From: Chitinophagaceae bacterium
GTDB taxonomy: Bacteria > Bacteroidota > Bacteroidia > Chitinophagales > Chitinophagaceae
DNA length: 5,240 bases
Direction: 5' to 3'
Assembly (NCBI GenBank): GCA_026785745.1
Contig: JAJAZO010000165.1
Location: 1 to 5,240 of the forward strand
In this document: piece after piece, positions 1 to 5,240 of the stretch
Layout of the letters: each line of letters begins with the position of its first letter
Position numbering within the stretch: position 1 is the stretch's first letter
The notes under the pieces: generated by a model
Databases searched by the model: none
The model's input: only the letters and a program-made list of their open reading frames with translations
Told to the model about the DNA's origin: nothing
Made by a program: the position numbers and the translations under genes

Positions 1-1306
1 CCATCACGGTTTGCCCAATTGCTCTTAATATATATACAGCCGTTACTACAATTGACATGGCCGCTGCAATAGTAGCAATGCGGTGAAAGGCATCATCATT
101 TTGCCAGGAACCCATGAACACTGTCATCTCTGCTACAAAGCCACTTAATCCCGGTAAGCCCAACGAACAAAGACCTACAATAAAAAATACCGTGCTGATG
201 AATGGCATCATTTTCATCAGTCCTCCCATTTCATTTGTCATTCGGGTATGTGTACGGTCATAAATCATTCCGATAATGGCGAAGAAAAGAGCTGTCATCA
301 AACCATGTGACACCATCTGCATCAATGCACCGGTGATGGCGGTTTGTGTCAGCATACCAATACCCAATAAACTAAAACCGACATGGCTCACTGATGAATA
401 CGCATTGATGTATTTCAAATCCTTCTGCATCATCGTAGCGAAGGCGCCGTATAAAATAGCAATGGCAGAAAGAACAATAATAATGTCGGCATATTGTTTT
501 GCTCCTTCCGGTAATAAATAAGTAGCAACCCGCAGACAGCCATAGCCACCGAGTTTCATAGATATACCAGCGAGGAACATAGAACCGGCTGTTGGTGCCG
601 AAGAGTGACCATCGGGTACCCAGGTGTGTAACGGGAACAAAGCCGTAAATACTCCGAAGCCAACAAAGAGTAGGGGGAAAATGATGTTTTGTAAATGCCC
701 AGAAAGATTCACCTGCGATAAGTGCATGATGTCAAAACTGTGACCTGCATTGTAATACAGAAGGATAATTCCAACTAATATCAATGCTGAACCGCCCATA
801 AGCATCAAGGCCAGTTTATTGGCACTGTATTCTTTTTTACCGCTTCCCCAGATACCAATCAATAAGTATTTAGGTATCACCGAAATTTCAAGGAAGAAGA
901 AAAGAACAAATAAGTCAAGTGAAATAAAGAAACCATAAGCACCCAGGGCCAGCAGGATAAGCAGAAAATAAAATTCTTTGGTCATCTTCTCAATATTCCA
1001 TGAAATCAATACCCCGGCTATCAACACAAAGGAAGTCAGTAAAATCATGGCTACCGAAATACCATCAACACCAATATGAAAATTGATATTAAGGGAAGAG
1101 AATAATGTATAGTTCTGGTCAAACAGCATTTGGGCAGTATTCCCTTCAGTCCTTTGTTTTTGAAAAGCAAATAGCAAGGCGAAGGCAGCAGCCAGTTGCA
1201 CCACTGCTCCCGTTAATGAAATCCACTTCACCTGCTGTTTGTTACGGGATAATAAAACCGCTACCGCAGTGAATAATGGAATTCCTATGAGTAATAAAAG
1301 ATTCAT
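1..1306 (-). CDS. nuoM: NADH-quinone oxidoreductase subunit M (NuoM), 3' end cut by window
   Basis: Antiporter-like proton-pumping subunit of the complex I membrane arm. I translated it by hand from the ATG at 1306-1304: 435 residues are visible and the frame runs off the window at base 2 without a stop. Against the E. coli protein (about 509 aa) roughly the last 60 residues are missing. The protein is almost wholly hydrophobic helices and belongs to the Proton_antipo_M family. Visible family residues are E140 in FFLEISVIP (E. coli E144), H227 and W229 in FPLHTWVPD (H241, W243), K251 in GISMKLGGYG (K265), H308 in SVSHVGF (H322), H334 (H348) and E393 in GFVAEM (E407). The expected helix-7 lysine (E. 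coli K234) is F220 here. The start is chosen because the protein opens MNLLLLIGIP, usual for NuoM, and because the ATG overlaps the TGA of the nuclease gene upstream (ATGA). No Shine-Dalgarno sequence is seen; the stretch before the start is A-rich. nuoN probably follows outside the window. Confidence 0.97.
   Translation of the reverse strand, partial: MNLLLLIGIPLFTAVAVLLSRNKQQVKWISLTGAVVQLAAAFALLFAFQKQRTEGNTAQMLFDQNYTLFSSLNINFHIGVDGISVAMILLTSFVLIAGVLISWNIEKMTKEFYFLLILLALGAYGFFISLDLFVLFFFLEISVIPKYLLIGIWGSGKKEYSANKLALMLMGGSALILVGIILLYYNAGHSFDIMHLSQVNLSGHLQNIIFPLLFVGFGVFTALFPLHTWVPDGHSSAPTAGSMFLAGISMKLGGYGCLRVATYLLPEGAKQYADIIIVLSAIAILYGAFATMMQKDLKYINAYSSVSHVGFSLLGIGMLTQTAITGALMQMVSHGLMTALFFAIIGMIYDRTHTRMTNEMGGLMKMMPFISTVFFIVGLCSLGLPGLSGFVAEMTVFMGSWQNDDAFHRIATIAAAMSIVVTAVYILRAIGQTVM
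1303..1306 (-). promoter_or_regulatory. ATGA stop-start overlap, nuclease gene to nuoM
   Basis: The TGA stop of the nuclease gene (1305-1303) and the ATG of nuoM (1306-1304) share bases, giving a 4-base overlap. Such overlaps usually mean translational coupling by ribosome re-initiation. No Shine-Dalgarno sequence is visible upstream, only the A-rich end of the nuclease gene (codons for NKKKAK). If coupling holds, the amount of NuoM depends on ribosomes crossing the nuclease gene. The overlap is seen directly; the coupling is inferred. Confidence 0.75.
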
Positions 1307-2451
1307 TTCGCTTTTTTCTTATTGTACCATTCTATTTCAGCCTTTAATTCTTTGGCTAGTTCTTTTTCTGAAGGCAAATACAATTTATACTTTGATGCAA
1401 ACAGTCTTTTGTTTTCGGTCAATACAGAATACCGGGCTATTGTTTCATTTTTCTCTGCACATAAAATTATTCCAATGGTTGGGTTGTCAGCTTTCTGCTT
1501 TATCTTTTCTTCATAATACCGGACATAAAAATCCATTTGCCCTATATCCTGATGGGTAAGCTTTCCAGTTTTTAAATCTATCAGTACAAAGCATTTCAAG
1601 ATGTAGTTGTAAAAAACAATATCCACAAAGAAGTCGTCACCGTCCGCAGAAATTCGTTGTTGTCTTGCCACAAATGAAAAACCTTTTCCCATTTCCAATA
1701 AAAAATGCTGTAGCTTATTTAAGAGCTCCGTTTCCAGTTCTTTTTCATAAAGTGTAGCATTCGCACTTAAGTTTAAAAATTCAAGGATATATGGGTCTTT
1801 TATAAAATCCAGAACTGATGGCTTATCAGTGGTTGCTTCTTTTTTAGTATGGCTTATTATTTCTTTTTTGTTTTTGGATGAAAGCAATCTTTCATAATAA
1901 AATGAATTGATTTGTCTTTCCAGTAATCTTGTACTCCAGTTATTTTCAGCTGCTTCGTTCATGTAATATTTCCTGGCTTCAATATTTTCTACTGCAAGAA
2001 GCAAGCGGTAATGTGTCCATGACAATTCGGGACGCAGTGTGTCCCATTTGTTTTTTTGCTTTGCTGGTAATTGGTCACGCAGTGAGTGATGAATTGGCTT
2101 CGCAGCCTTTTTAGATTGGCCACGCAGTGAGTGACCAATCTGGCTTTTAGCAGATTCATCACGCAGTGAGTGATGAATTGGAAAAGCCAGATAGAATAAT
2201 CGCATATAGCGAAGGTTGGTGCTGGTAAAGCCCTTTCCAAAATTATTTGTCAGCCTTAGCGCCAGGGCATCAATAATTTTTTCGCCATATCCGGCTCTTT
2301 TCTGATATTTTAATTCTTCTTCCACTATCCGTTCACCAATTTTCCAATAAGCAATTACCATCGCAAAATTAACTGACCGGACAGCCGACTCCCTGGCCTG
2401 TTCAAGGATAGTTTTAATATCAATATAAATATTTTTCTTTCGAATGGCCAT
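1303..2451 (-). CDS. PD-(D/E)XK nuclease of the DUF1016 / YhcG family
   Basis: Predicted nuclease of the restriction-endonuclease-like (RecB-type) superfamily, 382 aa and complete; relatives are usually about 340-350 aa. The biological role of the family is poorly known; members are common in accessory DNA and near restriction systems. The N-terminal DUF1016 domain (about 5-185) shows SVNFAMVIAYWKIG, GFTSTNLRYMRLFY, LSWTHYRLLLAVEN and NNWSTRLLERQI. The C-terminal nuclease domain (about 230-365) shows GKGFSFVARQQRI, the acidic D277 in FFVDIVFYN and the D-x-K pair D292/K294 in VLIDLKTGK, so the active site looks intact. No signal peptide or membrane segment is seen, so it is likely cytoplasmic. 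Residues about 93-135 are an extra lysine-rich insert with repeated HSLR units, placed just before the conserved LSWTHYR motif and explaining the extra length. The gene starts 11 bases after nuoL and overlaps nuoM by 4 bases. Its middle is clearly more AT-rich than nuoL (bases 1741-1920 hold 50 G+C of 180). I infer acquisition by transfer into the operon. Confidence 0.93.
   Translation of the reverse strand: MAIRKKNIYIDIKTILEQARESAVRSVNFAMVIAYWKIGERIVEEELKYQKRAGYGEKIIDALALRLTNNFGKGFTSTNLRYMRLFYLAFPIHHSLRDESAKSQIGHSLRGQSKKAAKPIHHSLRDQLPAKQKNKWDTLRPELSWTHYRLLLAVENIEARKYYMNEAAENNWSTRLLERQINSFYYERLLSSKNKKEIISHTKKEATTDKPSVLDFIKDPYILEFLNLSANATLYEKELETELLNKLQHFLLEMGKGFSFVARQQRISADGDDFFVDIVFYNYILKCFVLIDLKTGKLTHQDIGQMDFYVRYYEEKIKQKADNPTIGIILCAEKNETIARYSVLTENKRLFASKYKLYLPSEKELAKELKAEIEWYNKKKAK
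2029..2178 (-). repeat. Four-unit series of hairpins with shared loop inside the nuclease gene
   Basis: Four palindromic units in one reading frame. On the coding strand each has the core AC-(T/A)CACTGC-GT. The 7-base loops lie at 2163-2169 (A), 2124-2130 (B), 2079-2085 (C) and 2034-2040 (D), spaced 39, 45 and 45 bases, all multiples of three. Arms: A has 9 perfect pairs (ATTCATCAC/GTGATGAAT). B has 11 pairs in RNA including one G-U (AGATTGGTCAC/GTGGCCAATCT). C has only 4 pairs (TCAC/GTGA). D has 5 pairs (GGGAC/GTCCC). The cores encode HSLRD, HSLRG, HSLRD and DTLRP. Unit D lies in the conserved family motif DTLRPELSWTHYR, so it may be the native seed; A-C form the extra insert of about 43 residues. 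It is either an expanded tandem repeat or nested insertions of a dispersed palindrome. Confidence 0.85.
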
Positions 2452-2462
2452 TTAGTCAAAAA

Positions 2463-4403
2463 TTATTTCCAGATATAAATAAATACTGCTGCCAATACAA
2501 TTACACCTGCTAAAAAGTAAATAGCATACTGCTGTACTTTCCCTGATTGTACTTTTTTAATTTTTTCTGAAACAAATTGTGTGGCGGTGCCGGAAAAATT
2601 TACCAGCCCATCCACTACATTCCTGTCAAACCATGCTGCCGGTTTTCCGATAAGATTGAACAACACTTTTTTGGTTATGAACAGGTATATCTCATCAATA
2701 TAAAATTTATGATAGGCTGCTTTGTATAATCCACCCAATGAAGCTGCCAGTTTCTCCGGTTTATTGTTTTGCTTCTTGTACAACCACATGGCGGTAAAAA
2801 TTCCGGCGAGGCCTAATGCTACCGGGGCAATAGAGAATTGTAAATGAAAATGTGATTCCAATGCTTTTCCATCAGTGCTTACAAATTCGCCAAATGGAAT
2901 GAAGCCGGCTGCGGCTGCACCAATAGCCAATAATACCAATGGCATCATCATTACAAATCCACCTTCTTTACCCGCCGAAGCTTTAGCGGAGGCAGGCGCC
3001 TCTTTATTCCAGAAAATATTAAAGTACAAACGGAACATATAAAAAGCGGTAAGCCCTGAAGTGATTAAAGCAATCCAGTAAATCGCCATATTATTCTGGT
3101 AAGCGGCCAACAGAATTTCTTCTTTGCTGAAGAAGCCTGCAAATGGTGGTACACCGGCGATAGCTAAACAGGCTATTAAGAAAGTGATATGAGTGATGGG
3201 TAAAAATTTCCGTAGCCCGCCCATATCTTTCATGTCGTTGCTGTGTATATAATGTATCACGGCACCTGCACCGAGGAATAATAATGCTTTAAACATGGCA
3301 TGGGTGAACAGATGAAACATAGAAGCTGTATAACCCAAACCTGCGTCACCACCATAATGTGATACACCGAGTGCAAACATCATGTATCCAATCTGCGACA
3401 TGGTGGAATAAGCCAGTACTCTTTTAATATCTGTTTGTGTGCAGGCAATGATGGCAGCGATGATGGCAGAGACTGCACCGACCCATCCGACAATTTCCAA
3501 TACACCCGGAGTGGTGAGTGAAAACACCGGGAATAATCTTGCTACTAAATAAACACCGGCGACCACCATAGTTGCAGCATGTATTAATGCAGAAACAGGA
3601 GTGGGGCCTTCCATCGCATCAGGCAACCAGATATGCAACGGAAACATGGCACTCTTGCCGGCACCACCGATAAAGACCAATGCTGCTCCCCATGTTAAAG
3701 TAGATGCACCAAGGAAGGAGGAAGCAGTGGCGGTTTTTACAGCACTTGATTCGGGAGAAGTCAATATTGCAATCAGTGTATTGAAATCGAGAGTACCAGC
3801 ACTGTCGGATAATATTAATATACCAATCAGGAAACCTAAGTCTGCAAAACGGGTTACGATAAAAGCTTTTTTACAGGCCGCTACAGCACTTGGTTTGTCG
3901 TAGTAGTAACCAATAAGTAAGAAAGATGATACACCAACCAATTCCCAGAAAATGTATATCTGGAAAATATTGCTTGATAATACCAACCCAAGCATGGAGA
4001 AAGTAAACAAACCGAGGAATGAATAATAAATTGGAAATCTTTCTTCACCCTTCAGGTAGCCAAGGCTGTAAATATGCACCATCAGCGAAACAAATGTGAC
4101 AACGACCAGCATCATCACAGAAATCGGGTCGATGAGAAGGCCGATATCAATAGAAAGGCCTTTGGAAAATTCCAGCCAGGTCATTTGCATCGGAACGAAT
4201 TTCTGGTAAACACCATCCACCTTGCCGTACACAAAAAAGTAATCGTAGGCTGTGTACAAGGCAAGGATGGTGGAAGTAAGTAAGAGAACAGTTCCAATAA
4301 TGCCGGCACTTTTCTTAAAATATTTTCTACCGAATAAGCCAAGTAAAATAAACCCGGCTAACGAGAGTAAAGGAATTAATGCTATGTATAAAGACTTGTT
4401 CAT
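2463..4403 (-). CDS. nuoL: NADH-quinone oxidoreductase subunit L (NuoL)
   Basis: Distal antiporter-like proton-pumping subunit of the complex I membrane arm, 646 aa and full length (E. coli about 613). The N-terminal Proton_antipo_N region (about 80-125) contains IDPISVMMLVVVTFVS. The Proton_antipo_M core follows with E154 in FWELVGVSSFLLIGYYY (E. coli E144), R185/D188 in TRFADLG, K250 in GGAGKSAMFPLHIWLPDAMEG (K229), H275, K372 in HAMFKALLFLG (K342) and K427 in FFSKEEIL (K399). The C-terminal end has the long amphipathic lateral helix (about 555-620) that lies along NuoM and NuoN, then a last membrane helix (about 627-645). Residues about 468-479 (APASAKASAGKE), in the loop after FRLYFNIFWNK, are encoded by a palindromic repeat and look like a later insertion. 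The start ATG follows nuoK by 40 bases with an AT-rich leader and no Shine-Dalgarno sequence. It continues MNKSLYIALIPLLSL, a normal NuoL opening. Confidence 0.98.
   Translation of the reverse strand: MNKSLYIALIPLLSLAGFILLGLFGRKYFKKSAGIIGTVLLLTSTILALYTAYDYFFVYGKVDGVYQKFVPMQMTWLEFSKGLSIDIGLLIDPISVMMLVVVTFVSLMVHIYSLGYLKGEERFPIYYSFLGLFTFSMLGLVLSSNIFQIYIFWELVGVSSFLLIGYYYDKPSAVAACKKAFIVTRFADLGFLIGILILSDSAGTLDFNTLIAILTSPESSAVKTATASSFLGASTLTWGAALVFIGGAGKSAMFPLHIWLPDAMEGPTPVSALIHAATMVVAGVYLVARLFPVFSLTTPGVLEIVGWVGAVSAIIAAIIACTQTDIKRVLAYSTMSQIGYMMFALGVSHYGGDAGLGYTASMFHLFTHAMFKALLFLGAGAVIHYIHSNDMKDMGGLRKFLPITHITFLIACLAIAGVPPFAGFFSKEEILLAAYQNNMAIYWIALITSGLTAFYMFRLYFNIFWNKEAPASAKASAGKEGGFVMMMPLVLLAIGAAAAGFIPFGEFVSTDGKALESHFHLQFSIAPVALGLAGIFTAMWLYKKQNNKPEKLAASLGGLYKAAYHKFYIDEIYLFITKKVLFNLIGKPAAWFDRNVVDGLVNFSGTATQFVSEKIKKVQSGKVQQYAIYFLAGVIVLAAVFIYIWK
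2971..2996 (-). repeat. In-frame palindromic repeat inside nuoL
   Basis: A G/C-rich 26-base element. Its inner part (2972-2989) is a near-palindrome centred on AAGCTT at 2978-2983, with CCGC at 2972-2975 facing GCGG at 2986-2989. On the coding strand it reads CCTGCCTCCGC then TAAAGCTTCGGCGGG, giving the peptide PASAKASAG in a loop between two NuoL membrane helices. I recognise this sequence, from memory only, as a dispersed palindrome in Bacteroidota genomes. The reading frame is kept. Confidence 0.7.
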
Positions 4404-4413
4404 TTATTTTAAA

Positions 4414-4442
4414 TTCCCAAACTTCCCTTTAGGGGTTGGGGG
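4414..4442 (-). repeat. Palindromic repeat in the nuoK-nuoL spacer
   Basis: It fills most of the 40-base spacer. The outer arms CCCAA (4416-4420) and TTGGG (4436-4440) enclose an inner stem CCC (4425-4427) / GGG (4432-4434) with loop TTTA. It resembles the CCCCTAAAGGG type of short palindrome I associate with Bacteroidota. On the coding strand no T-run follows the stem, so it is not a normal intrinsic terminator. It could affect the nuoK/nuoL mRNA ratio through RNA folding. Confidence 0.6.
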
Positions 4443-4443
4443 A

Positions 4444-4755
4444 TTAATACTTTAAATCTTCAGCATTTTCGACGTCAATAGATTTGTGGCTACGGTATAA
4501 GTTGATGATAATGGCGATTGCTACAGCAGCTTCAGCAGCTGCAATAGCAATAATGAACAAAGTAAAAAACAAACCATCCATTTTATCCGGCCATACATAT
4601 TTATTGAAGGCAATGAAATTCAGGTTAACGCTGTTCAGAATCAGTTCTATGCTCATTAGCATGGTGATTAGGTTTCTGCGGGTGAGAAAACCATAAACAC
4701 CGATAAAAAACAGTGCAGCACTGATGAATAAAATATGGTATAGTCCGGGTTCCAT
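4444..4755 (-). CDS. nuoK: NADH-quinone oxidoreductase subunit K (NuoK)
   Basis: Small membrane subunit of complex I, homologous to mitochondrial ND4L and MrpC, which takes part in coupling quinone reduction to proton movement. It has 103 aa, the normal size (about 100). Three membrane helices are visible: about 6-24, 30-51 and 62-87. The two conserved membrane glutamates are present: E37 in LMSIELILNSVNL (E. coli E36) and E75 in IAAAEAAVAIAI (E. coli E72). The start MEPGLYHILFISAALFFIG agrees with family members. Upstream, a 38-base spacer after nuoJ is filled by a CGCAAAG-type repeat whose edge puts GAGA about 8 bases before the ATG, a weak possible ribosome-binding site. Downstream, a 40-base spacer with another palindrome leads to nuoL. 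Confidence 0.97.
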   Translation of the reverse strand: MEPGLYHILFISAALFFIGVYGFLTRRNLITMLMSIELILNSVNLNFIAFNKYVWPDKMDGLFFTLFIIAIAAAEAAVAIAIIINLYRSHKSIDVENAEDLKY

Positions 4756-4757
4756 TT

Positions 4758-4790
4758 TATTTCTCGCAAAGACGCAAAGGCGCTAAGTTT
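4758..4790 (-). repeat. CGCAAAG-type repeat in the nuoJ-nuoK spacer
   Basis: The 38-base spacer contains two CGCAAAG units 8 bases apart (4765-4771 and 4773-4779) followed by GCGCTAAG. On the coding strand it reads CTTAGCGCCTTTGCG then TCTTTGCGAGA. I know closely similar sequences, from memory, as a widely dispersed intergenic repeat in many bacteria. Its 3' edge supplies a GAGA near the nuoK start. Confidence 0.6.
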
Positions 4791-4793
4791 TTT

Positions 4794-5240
4794 TTAAGGG
4801 TTTAAATGAATATCTTTTTTATCGGAAGCCTTTAAAGCCCCTCCTTGGGAGGGGTTTGGGGAGGCTCTTAATGCAATAACTATACAGCCAACCAATGCTG
4901 CCAGCAACAACATGGAAATAACTTCAAAGGGCAACGCATATCCTTCATCATTAACATTCAGCATCTTTCTGCCAATGTCACCAACTGTTGGGGCTGCTGT
5001 TGTTCCGGCAATAGTGAAAGCATGCTGGTACACCTGCAACATGGTTAATGCAAATCCACAAAAAACTGCCAACGCTGAAAATATTTTCCTGTCTAATTTT
5101 TGTTTCGCTAATTTTTCTCCCGCCTGTTGTGTCAGGAAGATGGAGAAGATAATCAGCACCACAATACCACCGACATACACTACTATTTGCACCGCAGCAA
5201 TAAATTCATACTGCAGCCAGAAATAAATACCGGCAATGCC
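4794..5240 (-). CDS. nuoJ: NADH-quinone oxidoreductase subunit J (NuoJ), 5' end cut by window
   Basis: Membrane subunit of complex I, homologous to mitochondrial ND6. The last 148 residues are visible; the frame stays open to base 5240, so the true start lies outside. The window begins at GIAGIYFWLQYEFIAAVQIVVYVGGIVVLIIF, the conserved third membrane helix of NuoJ with its glutamate in YEF. The GTG at 5192-5190 is an internal valine of this helix (AAVQIVVYVGG), not a start. Later helices are about residues 53-70 (FSALAVFCGFALTMLQVY) and 107-130 (VISMLLLAALVGCIVIAL) of the visible part. The end, RASPNPSQGGALKASDKK and beyond, is not family-like: it is encoded by a C/G-rich palindromic repeat (4831-4868) that seems to have landed in the 3' end and replaced or lengthened the tail. 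nuoK follows after 38 bases. Confidence 0.96.
   Translation of the reverse strand, partial: GIAGIYFWLQYEFIAAVQIVVYVGGIVVLIIFSIFLTQQAGEKLAKQKLDRKIFSALAVFCGFALTMLQVYQHAFTIAGTTAAPTVGDIGRKMLNVNDEGYALPFEVISMLLLAALVGCIVIALRASPNPSQGGALKASDKKDIHLNP
4831..4868 (-). repeat. C/G-rich palindromic repeat in the 3' end of nuoJ
   Basis: The hairpin has a 7-bp perfect stem: CCCCTCC (4838-4844) and GGAGGGG (4848-4854) with loop TTG, followed by GGGGAGGCT, which partly repeats the arm. On the coding strand it encodes SPNPSQGGALK, a proline/glycine-rich peptide I associate with this palindrome family in Bacteroidota. It lies directly after the last NuoJ membrane helix and alters the C-terminal tail without breaking the frame. 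Confidence 0.7.

Noticed and set aside
2034..2169. Palindromic units at regular spacing, resembling a small CRISPR array
   Set aside because: The conserved core is only about 11 bases, the arms vary, the spacing is always a multiple of three, and the whole region is in frame within a gene with conserved domains on both sides.
1989..2240. Open frame on the minus strand with repeated THCV peptides
   Set aside because: It is a shifted frame of the nuclease gene; the repeated peptide only mirrors the hairpin DNA, and the true frame carries the conserved DUF1016 motifs.
3601..3903. 100-codon open frame on the plus strand
   Set aside because: It lies opposite the most conserved part of nuoL and its product resembles no family I know. 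The other plus-strand frames (276-521, 1239-1559, 4912-5226 and similar) are rejected for the same reason.
4414..4442. Intrinsic terminator between nuoK and nuoL
   Set aside because: The stem is short and interrupted, and no T-run follows on the coding strand; the operon clearly continues.
4784..4795. T-run after G/C-rich sequence on the plus strand, possibly a terminator
   Set aside because: There is no good stem directly before it and no plus-strand gene to end; it is the edge of the spacer repeat and the nuoJ stop codon.
4794..5192. nuoJ starting at the GTG at 5192-5190
   Set aside because: The frame stays open upstream and encodes the conserved helix GIAGIYFWLQYEFIAAV, so this GTG is an internal valine.

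Overview
The window is a slice of a respiratory complex I (NDH-1, nuo) operon read entirely on the minus strand. Transcription runs from the high coordinates down: nuoJ (5' end cut by the window edge), nuoK, nuoL, a PD-(D/E)XK nuclease gene of the DUF1016/YhcG family, then nuoM (3' end cut by the window edge). I infer a member of the Bacteroidota, probably near Chitinophagaceae. The reasons are the style of the NuoL and NuoM sequences, the lack of Shine-Dalgarno sequences before the starts, and short palindromic repeats of kinds I associate with that phylum. This placement comes from memory of such proteins, not from a search.

The four nuo genes encode membrane-arm subunits. NuoL and NuoM are antiporter-like proton channels. 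NuoJ and NuoK belong to the part that links the channels to the quinone-binding module. NuoK, NuoL and the visible part of NuoJ look intact, and the key charged residues of NuoL and NuoK are present. NuoM is ordinary except that the lysine expected in transmembrane helix 7 is a phenylalanine.

Two things are unusual. First, a complete nuclease gene sits between nuoL and nuoM, 11 bases after nuoL, and its TGA stop overlaps the nuoM ATG (ATGA). The foreign gene has become a co-translated operon member. Second, the region is peppered with short palindromic or repeated sequences: in the 3' end of nuoJ, in the nuoJ-nuoK spacer, in the nuoK-nuoL spacer, in frame inside nuoL, and as a four-unit series of hairpins in frame inside the nuclease gene. 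The hairpin series is the most distinctive signal. All units share a 7-base loop in almost the same register, while the arms differ between units yet remain self-complementary in two of them.

There is no stretch over 300 bases without a gene. I see no promoter, factor-independent terminator, tRNA, rRNA, CRISPR array or transposase. The operon promoter must lie upstream of nuoJ, outside the window.
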